A stretch of DNA of 64,000 bases from Manganibacter manganicus (GTDB lineage Bacteria; Pseudomonadota; Alphaproteobacteria; Rhizobiales; Rhizobiaceae): positions 124,001 through 188,000 of the forward strand of contig NZ_MDET01000034.1 of the NCBI RefSeq assembly GCF_002075885.1, written 5' to 3'. Positions 8,843 to 17,795 of the stretch are shown in pieces. The notes beneath the pieces were generated by a model. It did not search any database and was not told where the DNA came from. It was given only the letters and a program-made list of their open reading frames with translations. Each line of letters begins with the position of its first letter. Position 1 is the first letter of the stretch. The position numbers and the translations under genes are program-made.

Positions 8843-10618
8843 ATGTGTGGAATTTGCGGTGAAGTCAGGTTCGACGGCGGGACGCCGTCGATTCCGGCAA
8901 TCTCGGCCATGGCCGATAGCCTTGCCCGGCGCGGACCGGATTCATCCGGCATCGTGGTCCGTGGCAATGTCGGTTTCGGCCATCGGCGATTGAGAATTCT
9001 CGACCTCTCCGAAAAATCGCAACAACCGATGATCGACCCCGATCTCGGCCTGTCGATCGTCTTCAATGGCTGTATTTATAATTTCCGGGAGTTGCGCGCC
9101 GAACTGCAGCAAAAGGGTTATCACTTCTTCTCCGATGGCGACACCGAGGTGATCCTGAAGGCGTGGCATGCCTGGGGCGAGAGTTGCGTCTCGCGGTTTC
9201 ACGGGATGTTCGCCTTTGTCATCCATGAGCGTGACAGCGGCCGCGTGGCGCTGGCGCGCGATCGCTTCGGCATCAAGCCGCTCTATCTTTGCGAAGTGGA
9301 TGGCGCGCTGCGCTTCGCTTCGTCGCTGCCGGCTTTGGTCAAGGCCGGAGGCGTTGACACGTCGATCGACCGCACCGCCTTGCACAATTACATGAGTTTT
9401 CATGCCGTCGTGCCGCCGCCCCGCACCATCTTTGCCGGCGTGCGCAAGCTGCCGCCGGCCACGGTCCGTGTTTATGAGGCGGATGGCCATTTCGCGGATC
9501 AACGCTATTGGGATCCGGCCTACCAGCGCAGTCCGGGCGACGGCGCCCGCAGCCGGGAGGAATGGCAGGAGGAGTTGCTCGCTGCCCTGCGCCTCGCCGT
9601 CAAGCGCCGGATGATCGCCGACGTTCCTGTCGGCGTGCTGCTTTCAGGCGGCGTCGATTCCAGCCTCATCGTGGGCTTGCTGGCCGAAGCCGGGCAAAGA
9701 GGGCTTATGAGCTTTTCCGTCGGCTTCGAAGAGGCGAATGGCGAGAAAGGTGACGAATTCGTCTATTCCGATCTGATCGCGGATCACTTCGGTACCGACC
9801 ATCACAAGATATTCGTGCCTTCCGATCAATTGATGGACGCCTTGCCGGGCACTATCGCGGCGATGTCCGAGCCGATGGTGTCTTATGATAATGTCGGCTT
9901 TTACCTGCTGTCCAAGGAAGTTTCGAAGCATATCAAGGTGGTGCAATCCGGACAGGGGGCCGATGAGGTGTTCGGCGGCTATCACTGGTATCCGCCGCTG
10001 TCGGATTCCAACGACGTGGTGAAAGACTACAGCAAGGCATTTCGTGACCGCTCCCACGAGACCCTTGCCACGCAACTGGCGCCGCAATGGATGCCCGAAC
10101 GCGACCATAGCGACGATCTTTTGCAAGAACAGCTTTTGCGCGACGGCGCGGATACGCCGGTGGACCGCGCTTTGCGGCTCGACAGCAATGTGATGCTGGT
10201 GGACGATCCGGTGAAGCGCGTCGATAACATGACCATGGCCTGGGGGCTGGAGGCCCGCGTTCCTTTCCTCGACCACGAGGTGGTGGAACTCGCTGCGCGC
10301 ATGCCGCCGCAGGAAAAGCTTCGCGACGGCGGCAAGGGTATCCTGAAGGACGTTGCGCGTACGGTCGTGCCGAGCGCGGTGATCGACCGCAAGAAAGGTT
10401 ACTTTCCGGTCCCGCAGCTCAAATATATCGCCGGTCCGTATCTCGACATGCTGCGCGATGCGCTTTCTTCACGCGCTGCGCGTGAGCGCGGCCTGTTCCG
10501 CAAGGACTATCTGGAGCGGCTGTTCGCAAATCCTTCTGAACACATCACCCCGTTGCGCGGCTCTGAACTGTGGCAGGCCGGCCTCCTGGAAATGTGGCTG
10601 CAGGCGCAGGAGGCTTGA
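8843..10618 (+). CDS. asnO: N-acetylglutaminylglutamine amidotransferase (asparagine synthetase-like)
   Basis: A class II glutamine amidotransferase fused to an asparagine-synthetase-type ATP domain, 591 residues. The start is set at ATG 8843 because the enzyme needs Cys2 as mature N-terminal nucleophile (MCGICGEV); two earlier in-frame ATGs (8822, 8831) would bury it. The N-terminal Ntn domain covers about residues 2-200. The PP-loop SGGVDSS at 268-274 starts the synthetase half. It amidates the C-terminal carboxylate of N-acetylglutaminylglutamine, the last step of NAGGN synthesis. It overlaps no gene but ends two bases before ngg, so the pair is an operon. Sequence alone would also fit an ordinary AsnB; the neighbour decides the call. 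Confidence 0.9.
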   Translation: MCGICGEVRFDGGTPSIPAISAMADSLARRGPDSSGIVVRGNVGFGHRRLRILDLSEKSQQPMIDPDLGLSIVFNGCIYNFRELRAELQQKGYHFFSDGDTEVILKAWHAWGESCVSRFHGMFAFVIHERDSGRVALARDRFGIKPLYLCEVDGALRFASSLPALVKAGGVDTSIDRTALHNYMSFHAVVPPPRTIFAGVRKLPPATVRVYEADGHFADQRYWDPAYQRSPGDGARSREEWQEELLAALRLAVKRRMIADVPVGVLLSGGVDSSLIVGLLAEAGQRGLMSFSVGFEEANGEKGDEFVYSDLIADHFGTDHHKIFVPSDQLMDALPGTIAAMSEPMVSYDNVGFYLLSKEVSKHIKVVQSGQGADEVFGGYHWYPPLSDSNDVVKDYSKAFRDRSHETLATQLAPQWMPERDHSDDLLQEQLLRDGADTPVDRALRLDSNVMLVDDPVKRVDNMTMAWGLEARVPFLDHEVVELAARMPPQEKLRDGGKGILKDVARTVVPSAVIDRKKGYFPVPQLKYIAGPYLDMLRDALSSRAARERGLFRKDYLERLFANPSEHITPLRGSELWQAGLLEMWLQAQEA

Positions 10619-10619
10619 G

Positions 10620-12401
10620 ATGAAGAAGGACGAGGGTGCCGTTGCCGTGCATACAAGGCCACGGGGCACGAAGGCCGTCTCGCATCGGTTGAACCGTTTG
10701 CGCAACTCTTCCAACGATGCCGGCCGCAAGAAGGCGGGCGCGGCGACCCGGAACCGCAATGTCGTGCTCGATTGCGGCTGGGGAAGGTTGCTTTTCGCGC
10801 AGACATTCGAGAGCACCGACGCGCTGTTGGCAGAACTCCGCAAGGAGGCGCCGGCCAGCCGCGACATAGCCTTTTACGTGCGCGACCCGCATGTTCTGCT
10901 GTCTCTGGCGCCTCAGGAAATCTTCCTCGATCCCTCGCACACATTCAGGCTGGATCTTTCCACCTATCGAGGCGTCAATCGGCGCACGCGCGGCGTCACC
11001 ATACGCCGTTTTGCCTCGGAGGCGGATGTCGAAGGCATCAATGCCGTCTATGGCGCGTGCGGCATGGTTCAGGTACGGCCGGATTTCTTCTCGGCCGAAA
11101 GGGACAACCGCGCGATAACCTATTTTATCGCGCAGGACGACGCCACCGGCCAGATCGTCGGCACCGTAACCGGGATAGACCACCAGCGCCTTTTCGACGA
11201 TCCTGAACGCGGCGCCTCTCTCTGGTGCCTGGCGGTTCATCCTCAGGCACGCCAGCCGGGCATAGGTGAAAAGCTCGTGCGCAAACTGGCCGAGCATTTT
11301 CAGGCGCGCGGCCTGAGCTATATCGACCTGTCGGTGGTGCACGACAATGACAAGGCAATCAAGCTCTATGAAAAGCTGGGATTTCGCCGGGTGCCGCTCT
11401 TCGTGGTAAAGCGTAAAAACGCGATCAACGAGAAATTCTTTGCGCAGCCGGTCGAATTTTATGGGGAACTCAACCCTTATGCCAGGTTGATCGTCGACGA
11501 GGCGCTGCGGCGTGGTATTCATGTCGAAATCACCGATGCGGCCGGCGGCTTTTTCCGCCTGTCGCATGGGGGCCGGTCGATCCACTGCCGCGAGAGCCTG
11601 TCCGAACTCACCTCCAGCGTCGCCATGTCGATTTGCGACGACAAGGCAACGACACGTCGCTTCGTCTCGGATGCGGGGCTTCTCGTCGCCGAGCAGATGG
11701 AAGCCGATGCCGGCGAGGTGGAGATGAAAGCATTCCTCGCGCGCCACGGCAAATTGGTGGTCAAGCCGGCACGCGGCGAACAGGGGCGTGGCATTTCTGT
11801 CGGCATCGAGACGATGCAGGCTCTCAAAACGGCGATCAGGCAGGCGCGCACCGTGTGCGAGCGCGTGCTGCTGGAGGCGTATTTCGAGGGGCAGGACCTC
11901 AGGCTCGTGGTGATAGACCGCAAGCTGGCCGCCGCTGCGCTGCGGCTTCCGCCGCGTGTCGTCGGCGATGGCAAAAGCACGATACGAAAGCTGATCGAAG
12001 TGCAGTCGCGGCGCAGGGCGGTGGCGACCGGCGGCGAAAGTCGCATCCCGATGGATATCGAGACCAGGCGCTGCCTTGCCGAACAGGAATTGAACCTCGA
12101 TACTATGCTGGAGGACGGCCGCGAGGTCGTGGTTCGCAAAGCCGCCAATCTGCACACCGGCGGCACCATACATGACGTTACCGCCAGGGTGCATCCGAAA
12201 CTGGTAAAGGCTGCCTGCCGCGCCGCTGAAGCGATCGATATCCCCGTTGTCGGGATCGACTTCATGGTGCGCAGCCCCGAGATGGAAGACTACGTGTTCA
12301 TCGAGGCCAATGAGCGCCCCGGACTCGCCAATCACGAACCGCAGCCGACCGCCGAGCACTTTATCGATCTGTTGTTTCCGGGAACTTCGCCGGCAAGATG
12401 A
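10620..12401 (+). CDS. ngg: N-acetylglutaminylglutamine synthetase (GNAT plus ATP-grasp)
   Basis: A 593-residue two-domain enzyme. After a basic N-terminus, residues about 125-265 form a GNAT acetyltransferase (LWCLAVHPQARQPGIGEKL is the acetyl-CoA loop; IKLYEKLGFRRV the last strand). The C-terminal half is an ATP-grasp ligase (KLVVKPARGEQGRGISVG, then VGIDFMVRSPEM and FIEANERPGL). It makes N-acetylglutaminylglutamine, which AsnO amidates. The start is ATG 10620 with AGGAGG at 10608-10613; the longer open frame upstream only overlaps asnO. This domain order matches the known Ngg family. Osmotic induction is expected from the pathway but no promoter element was identified. Confidence 0.92.
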   Translation: MKKDEGAVAVHTRPRGTKAVSHRLNRLRNSSNDAGRKKAGAATRNRNVVLDCGWGRLLFAQTFESTDALLAELRKEAPASRDIAFYVRDPHVLLSLAPQEIFLDPSHTFRLDLSTYRGVNRRTRGVTIRRFASEADVEGINAVYGACGMVQVRPDFFSAERDNRAITYFIAQDDATGQIVGTVTGIDHQRLFDDPERGASLWCLAVHPQARQPGIGEKLVRKLAEHFQARGLSYIDLSVVHDNDKAIKLYEKLGFRRVPLFVVKRKNAINEKFFAQPVEFYGELNPYARLIVDEALRRGIHVEITDAAGGFFRLSHGGRSIHCRESLSELTSSVAMSICDDKATTRRFVSDAGLLVAEQMEADAGEVEMKAFLARHGKLVVKPARGEQGRGISVGIETMQALKTAIRQARTVCERVLLEAYFEGQDLRLVVIDRKLAAAALRLPPRVVGDGKSTIRKLIEVQSRRRAVATGGESRIPMDIETRRCLAEQELNLDTMLEDGREVVVRKAANLHTGGTIHDVTARVHPKLVKAACRAAEAIDIPVVGIDFMVRSPEMEDYVFIEANERPGLANHEPQPTAEHFIDLLFPGTSPAR

Positions 12402-12519
12402 CGTCTCCGAGTGGCGGGACGGCCGGGTCAGGCAGATTTTCACTCGGCCGGTCTTGACTGATTTGGCCGTCGCGCTACGCTACAGATGAAAATACCGGCC
12501 AAGTTCGCCGGGTGGCATG

Positions 12520-12572
12520 AATGCCTCGCACGCTACACCCTATGGTGACGGCGGCGGGGCATTGTCGTTTTT
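12520..12572 (+). terminator. Terminator-like hairpin directly upstream of amiC (possible ANTAR-controlled attenuator)
   Basis: AATGCCTCGC (12520-12529) pairs with GCGGGGCATT (12554-12563) over ten positions with one G-T pair, and five T residues follow at 12568-12572, only ten bases before the amiC start. It could be the ngg terminator. Because the next operon encodes an AmiR-type antiterminator, it could instead be a leader attenuator. A second hairpin (CCGGC / GCCGG) lies just upstream, near 12495-12511. Confidence 0.55.
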
Positions 12573-12581
12573 GGGGCAGCA

Positions 12582-13706
12582 ATGAAACGGCGCGTGGAGA
12601 TCGGCGTCCTTTACTCGCATTCCGGCAATTACCGGCTGATCTCCGATGCCTGCCGCACCGGTGTGATGAAGGCCATCGCCGCCGTAAATGCCGATCCTCG
12701 CCTGCCGGTCGAGTTCACGCCCGTGGAATACGATCCGCAAGCCAATATCGACCGCTATGCGGCGGGCTGCGCCGAGATACTGGAGAAATCGTCGGCGCGC
12801 CATGTGATCGGCTGTGTCACTTCGTGGAGCCGCAAGGAGGTTATTCCCACGCTTGAAAGAAGCAACGGCACGCTCTGGTATGCTTGCCCCTACGAAGGCT
12901 TCGAGGCCAACGATCATGTCGTTTACATGCATGCATGCCCCAATCAACAGCTCGTTCCGTTGCTGGGCTATGTGGTGCCGCGCTTTGGTGCTGACGGCTT
13001 CCTCCTGGGCTCCAACTATATCTGGGGCTGGGAGACGAATCGAGTAGCGCGCGATCTGATAGCCGATGCCGGTGGCCGGGTGCGGGGCGAACGCTACTTG
13101 CCGCTGGGTGAAGCCGGAGTTTCGCGGCTTGTCGCCGAGATCGAGGCGGCGAGGCCGAATTTCATTCTCAACAATCTGATCGGCACGTCGTCCTACGCCT
13201 TCTTTGAAGCCTACGCGGAACTCGGTCGGCGCGATCCGCATTTCACGCCTGAAACCTGCCCGATCCTCTCGTGCAACCTCACGGAATGCGAGTTGCCGGC
13301 GATTGCCGGTTTCGCAGACGGGCATCTCTCCGTCGGTCCCTATTTCCATGACGCCGAAGCGCATGGCTGGGATGCCGCCGTCAGCGCCAACATGCCCGGC
13401 TCATCTTTCGAGGCGTCAGCCTCGGCCTGCGTGCATGCGCTTGCCCAGGTGCTTGCCGTCAATCCCGACGCCGGCTGGGCCGATCTGCCGGCTGTCTTCG
13501 CCAGCGGTGCTTTCAAAGGCCCGTTCGGCGATGTTCGCATCGATCAGCAAACACAGCATGCGACGCTTCCCGTTGAAATCGGGCGCATAGAAGGCACGTC
13601 CTTCCGGACGATCAGCCTGACGAACGGCGTCGCGCCCGACCCTTATCTTTCACGCTACGACCGCAGAACAGTGTTTCCCCGTCCAGGCCTGCGAGTGGTG
13701 TCATGA
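12582..13706 (+). CDS. amiC: AmiC-like amide-sensing regulator (periplasmic-binding-protein fold, cytoplasmic)
   Basis: A 374-residue protein of the Leu/Ile/Val-binding fold without a signal peptide, beginning MKRRVEIGVLYSHSG. In Pseudomonas AmiC binds amides and holds the antiterminator AmiR inactive. Features supporting that family are the N-terminal lobe with VIGCVTSWSRKEVIPTLER, the hinge NPFxLxN-like FILNNLIGTSSYAFF, and the four-base overlap with an ANTAR protein gene. Related proteins serve as urea or short-amide receptors (FmdD, UrtA), but those are exported. The acetamidase/formamidase five genes downstream fits amide sensing. It is the first gene of an operon that runs to 20543. Confidence 0.82.
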   Translation: MKRRVEIGVLYSHSGNYRLISDACRTGVMKAIAAVNADPRLPVEFTPVEYDPQANIDRYAAGCAEILEKSSARHVIGCVTSWSRKEVIPTLERSNGTLWYACPYEGFEANDHVVYMHACPNQQLVPLLGYVVPRFGADGFLLGSNYIWGWETNRVARDLIADAGGRVRGERYLPLGEAGVSRLVAEIEAARPNFILNNLIGTSSYAFFEAYAELGRRDPHFTPETCPILSCNLTECELPAIAGFADGHLSVGPYFHDAEAHGWDAAVSANMPGSSFEASASACVHALAQVLAVNPDAGWADLPAVFASGAFKGPFGDVRIDQQTQHATLPVEIGRIEGTSFRTISLTNGVAPDPYLSRYDRRTVFPRPGLRVVS

Positions 13707-14308
13707 GTCGCGGCGCGCGTATTCCCAACCTCGGTGGCGCTCGCGCCTTCGTGCTGCACCGGCCGCATGCGACCGTGCAGGCGATCAGCCGCCAGCTTGC
13801 TGCCATTGGCCTTGAAGCAAACGATTGCTGGCCGGAACTGCCGCCGGATGTGCTTGCCGGCGACTTCGTCTTCTTCGATGTCGATATGGGTTTCGACGAC
13901 CAATTCCCGTGGAGGCCGGGCGAGGCGCCCATGCCGCTGATCGCCCTGATCGGCTCAGAAGCGCCGGGCCGCATCGAATGGCTGCTTTCGCACAAGGCCG
14001 ACGCTCAACTGGTCAAGCCCATCGGCAATTCGGGCATCTACAGCGCGCTTCTTATTGCGCGTCAGGCTTTCGAGGCGCGCAAAAGCCTCGCGGCGGAGGT
14101 TGCCGCGCTGGAGGCAAGGATAGGCGAAAGACAGACGATCGTGCGCGCCGTCCTGGCATTGCGGGGCAACGGCGCGGACGAGGAGGGCGCCTATCGGCAA
14201 TTGCGATCGTTGGCGATGGGCTGGCAGGTCAGCATGGAGGAAGCCGCACGGCGGGTGATGGCACATAAATCGGAAGGGCTTGGGGATGAGCGGCCGCAGC
14301 GCGCCTGA
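13703..14308 (+). CDS. amiR: AmiR-like ANTAR-domain transcription antiterminator
   Basis: A 201-residue protein with a degenerate receiver-like domain (FFDVDMGFDDQFPW in place of a phospho-acceptor site), a coiled-coil helix (about residues 112-140, FEARKSLAAEVAALEARIGER) and a C-terminal ANTAR domain of three helices (QTIVRAVLALRGN, then GAYRQLRSLAMG and MEEAARRVM). AmiR binds leader RNA and prevents termination when its partner AmiC releases it. Its start overlaps the amiC stop and its end overlaps the next permease start by 23 bases, so the regulator pair is built into the operon it probably controls. Confidence 0.85.
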   Translation: MSRGARIPNLGGARAFVLHRPHATVQAISRQLAAIGLEANDCWPELPPDVLAGDFVFFDVDMGFDDQFPWRPGEAPMPLIALIGSEAPGRIEWLLSHKADAQLVKPIGNSGIYSALLIARQAFEARKSLAAEVAALEARIGERQTIVRAVLALRGNGADEEGAYRQLRSLAMGWQVSMEEAARRVMAHKSEGLGDERPQRA

Positions 14309-15191
14309 CATTGTGGCCGGCCGGCGGCCAGTGAAGTCACGTCCCGGCGTGCTTGGGCGACTGGTCAAGCGTCCGCTGGCACTGCTCGGGCTGTTCGTCA
14401 TTGTCGTCGTTGTCGTCAGCGCCGGGCTGGCACCGTGGCTGACCGCCTATGGTCCTGACGAGCAACTCTTCGACGGGTTGACCCTGCAAGGCGCGCCCCT
14501 GCCGCCCAATGGCCAGTTCTGGCTGGGCACCGACCTGCTCGGCCGCGATCTTTTGACCCGAATCCTTTATGGCGCCCGCACTTCGCTGGTGATCGGCGTG
14601 GTTGCCAACGGCGTCGCTCTGTTGATCGGCACGCTGATCGGTGTGATCGCCGGCTATTATCGCGGCTGGATCGGCAGCCTGTTGATGCGCTTCACCGATC
14701 TGATGATGGCTTTTCCGGCACTGCTTCTGGCCATCTGCCTTGCCGCTATATTCGAGCCCAGCCTGTGGATCGTCGCCATGGTCATCGCCATGGTGAACTG
14801 GGTGCAGACAGCGCGCGTCATCTACACCCAGACCAGTTCACTGACGGAACGCGAGTTCATCGACGCCGAGCGGACTCTCGGTGCCAGCAACGCCCGCATC
14901 CTGCTGCGTCATATCCTGCCGCATCTGCTGCCGACCATCATCGTGTGGGGCACGCTCGGCATTTCCACCACGGTGCTTCTGGAAGCGACGCTGTCCTATC
15001 TCGGCGTTGGCGTGCAGCCACCCACGCCGTCCTGGGGCAACATTATTTTTGAGAACCAGACCTATTTCCAGGCCGCGCCATGGCTCGTCTTCTTCCCAGG
15101 CGCCGCGATCCTGGCGCTGGCGCTGGCCTTCAACCTGGTGGGAGACGCGCTACGCGACATTCTCGACCCGACGCAAAGGGGCAGGTCGTGA
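14286..15191 (+). CDS. ABC transporter permease, DppC type (amide/peptide operon)
   Basis: A 301-residue inner-membrane protein. It has the DppC N-terminal helix (LALLGLFVIVVVVVSAGLAP), the WLGTDLLGRDLLTRILYG motif, an EAA loop (FIDAERTLGASNARILLRH) and the GVGVQPPTPSWGN motif. The ATG at 14286 is preferred to a TTG two codons earlier. It overlaps amiR by 23 bases. The order here, DppC before DppB, is the reverse of the two other dpp-type operons in this window. Confidence 0.9.
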   Translation: MSGRSAPDIVAGRRPVKSRPGVLGRLVKRPLALLGLFVIVVVVVSAGLAPWLTAYGPDEQLFDGLTLQGAPLPPNGQFWLGTDLLGRDLLTRILYGARTSLVIGVVANGVALLIGTLIGVIAGYYRGWIGSLLMRFTDLMMAFPALLLAICLAAIFEPSLWIVAMVIAMVNWVQTARVIYTQTSSLTEREFIDAERTLGASNARILLRHILPHLLPTIIVWGTLGISTTVLLEATLSYLGVGVQPPTPSWGNIIFENQTYFQAAPWLVFFPGAAILALALAFNLVGDALRDILDPTQRGRS

Positions 15192-15204
15192 CGGGAGGCC
15201 GCAC

Positions 15205-16125
15205 ATGATCGCCTATCTCGGCCGCCGCCTCGTTCAATCGGCGATGATCCTGCTCGGCGTTTCGCTGATCACCTTCGCGCTGCTTTATCTTCTGCCAGCC
15301 GATCCGGTGCGCCAGATCGCCGGGCGCAGCGCAACGCCGGCAACGGTGGAAAACATCCGTCACCAACTCGGTCTCGATCAGCCCTTCATCATTCAGTATT
15401 GGCGTTACCTCACCCATCTGGTCCAGGGCGATCTCGGCCGCTCCTACATCCAGCGCTCGCAGGTAACGGAGCTCATCCTTTCGCGTCTGCCGGCCACTCT
15501 GCTGCTCATGCTGGGCTCGATCGTATGCGAACTGATAATCGGATTGACGATGGGGATCGTCGCCGCGGTGCGGCGCGGGTCGGCAACCGATCAGTCGCTG
15601 ATGGTCGCCTCTTTCGTTGGCGTCTCGGCCCCACAATTCGTGGTCGGGCTGCTCCTGCTCTACATCTTCGCGGTGCGTCTGAGCTGGTTTCCCATCGGTG
15701 GTTATGGCAGCTTCTCGCACCTTGTCCTGCCTTCGCTTACTGTCGCTGTGATGAGCGCCGGCTGGTATGCGCGCATGATGCGCTCGTCGATGATCGACGT
15801 GTTGCGGCAGGATTATATCCGCACGGCCCGCGCCAAGGGCCTCGCCCGCGCCACGGTGCTTGTCCGCCATGCCTTGCCCAACGCCATATTGCCGATCATC
15901 GCGATGATCGGCATCGACATCGGCATATTGATGGGCGGCATCGTGGTCGTGGAAAGCGTATTCGGCTGGCCGGGCATCGGCCAACTCGTCTGGCAGGCCA
16001 TTCAGCGCGTGGACATTCCCATCATCATGGGCGTCACGCTGGTTTCGGCCTTCGCCATCGTGCTCGGAAATCTGCTGGCGGACATTGTCGCGCCGTTCAT
16101 CGATCCACGCATCAAGCTCAGATGA
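15205..16125 (+). CDS. ABC transporter permease, DppB type (amide/peptide operon)
   Basis: A 306-residue permease starting at ATG 15205 with GGGAGG seven bases upstream; a longer frame beginning inside the previous gene is not used. The first membrane helix is LVQSAMILLGVSLITFALLY, and the coupling loop reads DYIRTARAKGLARATVLVRH, as in DppB proteins. It pairs with the DppC protein encoded just upstream to form the pore. The binding protein gene follows after 26 bases. Confidence 0.9.
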   Translation: MIAYLGRRLVQSAMILLGVSLITFALLYLLPADPVRQIAGRSATPATVENIRHQLGLDQPFIIQYWRYLTHLVQGDLGRSYIQRSQVTELILSRLPATLLLMLGSIVCELIIGLTMGIVAAVRRGSATDQSLMVASFVGVSAPQFVVGLLLLYIFAVRLSWFPIGGYGSFSHLVLPSLTVAVMSAGWYARMMRSSMIDVLRQDYIRTARAKGLARATVLVRHALPNAILPIIAMIGIDIGILMGGIVVVESVFGWPGIGQLVWQAIQRVDIPIIMGVTLVSAFAIVLGNLLADIVAPFIDPRIKLR

Positions 16126-16151
16126 AAAATAAAACGGAGAAAGGGAACACT

Positions 16152-17795
16152 ATGAAACGGTTCTTGACGACAACGGTGGCCGCATCGGCGCTGGCCCTGA
16201 TGATGGGCCTCGGCGCCGCCTACGCCGCGGCGAGCCCGGATCCCAACGCCAAACAGGGCGGCGATATCATCATAACCTACAAGGATGACGTTGCCACGCT
16301 CGATCCGGCGATCGGCTATGACTGGCAGAACTGGTCGATGATCAAGAGCCTGTTCGACGGCCTGATGGATTATGAGCCCGGCACAACCAAGCTTACGCCG
16401 GACCTGGCCGAGAGTTATGAAATCTCTGCCGACGGCAAGACCTTCACCTTCAAGCTCCGTCATGGCGTGAAATTTCACAATGGCCGGGAGATGACGGCCG
16501 ACGACGTCAAATATTCGCTGGACCGCGTCACCAATCCCAAGACGCAGAGCCCAGGCGCCGGCTTCTTCTCCACCATCAAGGGTTATGACGACGTCGCCGC
16601 CGGCAAGGCCGACAGCCTGACCGGCGTGACCGTCGTCGATCCCTATACGGTCAAGATCGAGTTGACGCGCCCAGACGCCACGTTCCTGCATGTGATGGCG
16701 ATCAATTTCTCCTTCGTCGTGCCGAAAGAAGCGATCGAGAAATACGGCGCCGATTTCGGCAAGCACCCGGTTGGCACGGGCGCCTTCAAGATGGCCGAGT
16801 GGACGCTCGGCCAGCGCCTCGTCTTCGAGCGCAACCCGGACTACTGGCACAAGGGCCTGCCCTATCTCGACAAGATCACCTTCGAGTTCGGCCAGGAGCC
16901 GATCGTGGCGTTGCTGCGGCTGCAGAAGGGCGAGATCGACATTCCCGGCGACGGCATTCCGCCGGCCAAGTTCCAGGAAGTGATGTCCGACCCGGCGCAG
17001 AAAGCCCGTGTGGTCGAAGGCGGGCAATTGCAGACCGGCTACATTTCTATGAACGTGACCATGCCGCCCTTCGACCAGCTCAAGGTGCGCCAGGCGGTCA
17101 ACATGGCCATCAACAAGAAACGCATCGTGCAGATGATCAACAATCGCGCGATCCCCGCCAATCAGCCGTTGCCACCCTCGATGCCGGGCTATGACAAGGA
17201 TTTCGAAGGCTATCCGCACGACCCCGCCAAGGCCAAGGAGTTGCTTGCCGAAGCCGGCTTCCCCGATGGCTTCTCGACCGAGCTTTATGCCATGAATACC
17301 GATCCCAACCCGCGCATCGCGCAGGCGATCCAGCAGGATTTGTCGGAGATCGGCATCAAGGCTTCGATCCAGGCGCTGGCGCAGGCCAATGTGATCGCCG
17401 CCGGCGGGCAGAAGGACGGCGCGCCGATGATCTGGTCGGGCGGCATGGCCTGGATCGCCGACTTCCCCGACCCCTCCAACTTCTATGGCCCTATCCTCGG
17501 CTGTGCCGGCGCGGTTCCGGGCGGCTGGAACTGGTCGTGGTATTGCAACAAGGCTCTCGATGCCGAAGCCGACAAGGCCGATGCCATTGTCGATCCCGCC
17601 AAGTCGGAGGAGCGCTACAAGATCTGGAGCGACATCTACAACAAGGTGATGGCCGACGCGCCATGGGCGCCGGTGTTCAACGAGCAGCGCTTCACGCTCA
17701 AATCCGCCCGCATGGGCGGCGCCGACGACCTTTATGTCGATCCGGTTCACATTCCGATCAACTATGACCATGTGTATGTAAAAGATGTGCAGTAA
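16152..17795 (+). CDS. ABC transporter substrate-binding protein, family 5 (amide/peptide operon)
   Basis: A 547-residue periplasmic receptor with a signal peptide (MKRFLTTTVAASALALMMG, cleavage after about residue 26). Family-5 blocks are visible: TLDPAIGYDW, RHGVKFHNGREMTADD and HPVGTGAFKMAEW. The start ATG 16152 has GGAGAAAGG at the right distance; an upstream in-frame ATG at 16122 would spoil the signal peptide. Its gene lies in the amiC-amiR operon ahead of an amidase, so the ligand may be an amide-containing compound. The ligand itself is unknown. Confidence 0.9.
   Translation: MKRFLTTTVAASALALMMGLGAAYAAASPDPNAKQGGDIIITYKDDVATLDPAIGYDWQNWSMIKSLFDGLMDYEPGTTKLTPDLAESYEISADGKTFTFKLRHGVKFHNGREMTADDVKYSLDRVTNPKTQSPGAGFFSTIKGYDDVAAGKADSLTGVTVVDPYTVKIELTRPDATFLHVMAINFSFVVPKEAIEKYGADFGKHPVGTGAFKMAEWTLGQRLVFERNPDYWHKGLPYLDKITFEFGQEPIVALLRLQKGEIDIPGDGIPPAKFQEVMSDPAQKARVVEGGQLQTGYISMNVTMPPFDQLKVRQAVNMAINKKRIVQMINNRAIPANQPLPPSMPGYDKDFEGYPHDPAKAKELLAEAGFPDGFSTELYAMNTDPNPRIAQAIQQDLSEIGIKASIQALAQANVIAAGGQKDGAPMIWSGGMAWIADFPDPSNFYGPILGCAGAVPGGWNWSWYCNKALDAEADKADAIVDPAKSEERYKIWSDIYNKVMADAPWAPVFNEQRFTLKSARMGGADDLYVDPVHIPINYDHVYVKDVQ

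Noticed and set aside
10458..10619. N-terminal extension of the ngg frame
   Set aside because: It only overlaps asnO in another frame; ATG 10620 has AGGAGG and fits the family length.
15399..16151. Extension of the second binding-protein frame into the permease gene
   Set aside because: The signal peptide and ribosome site place the start at 16152.
16002..17771. A 589-residue frame opposite the second binding protein
   Set aside because: Antisense shadow with no recognisable motifs.
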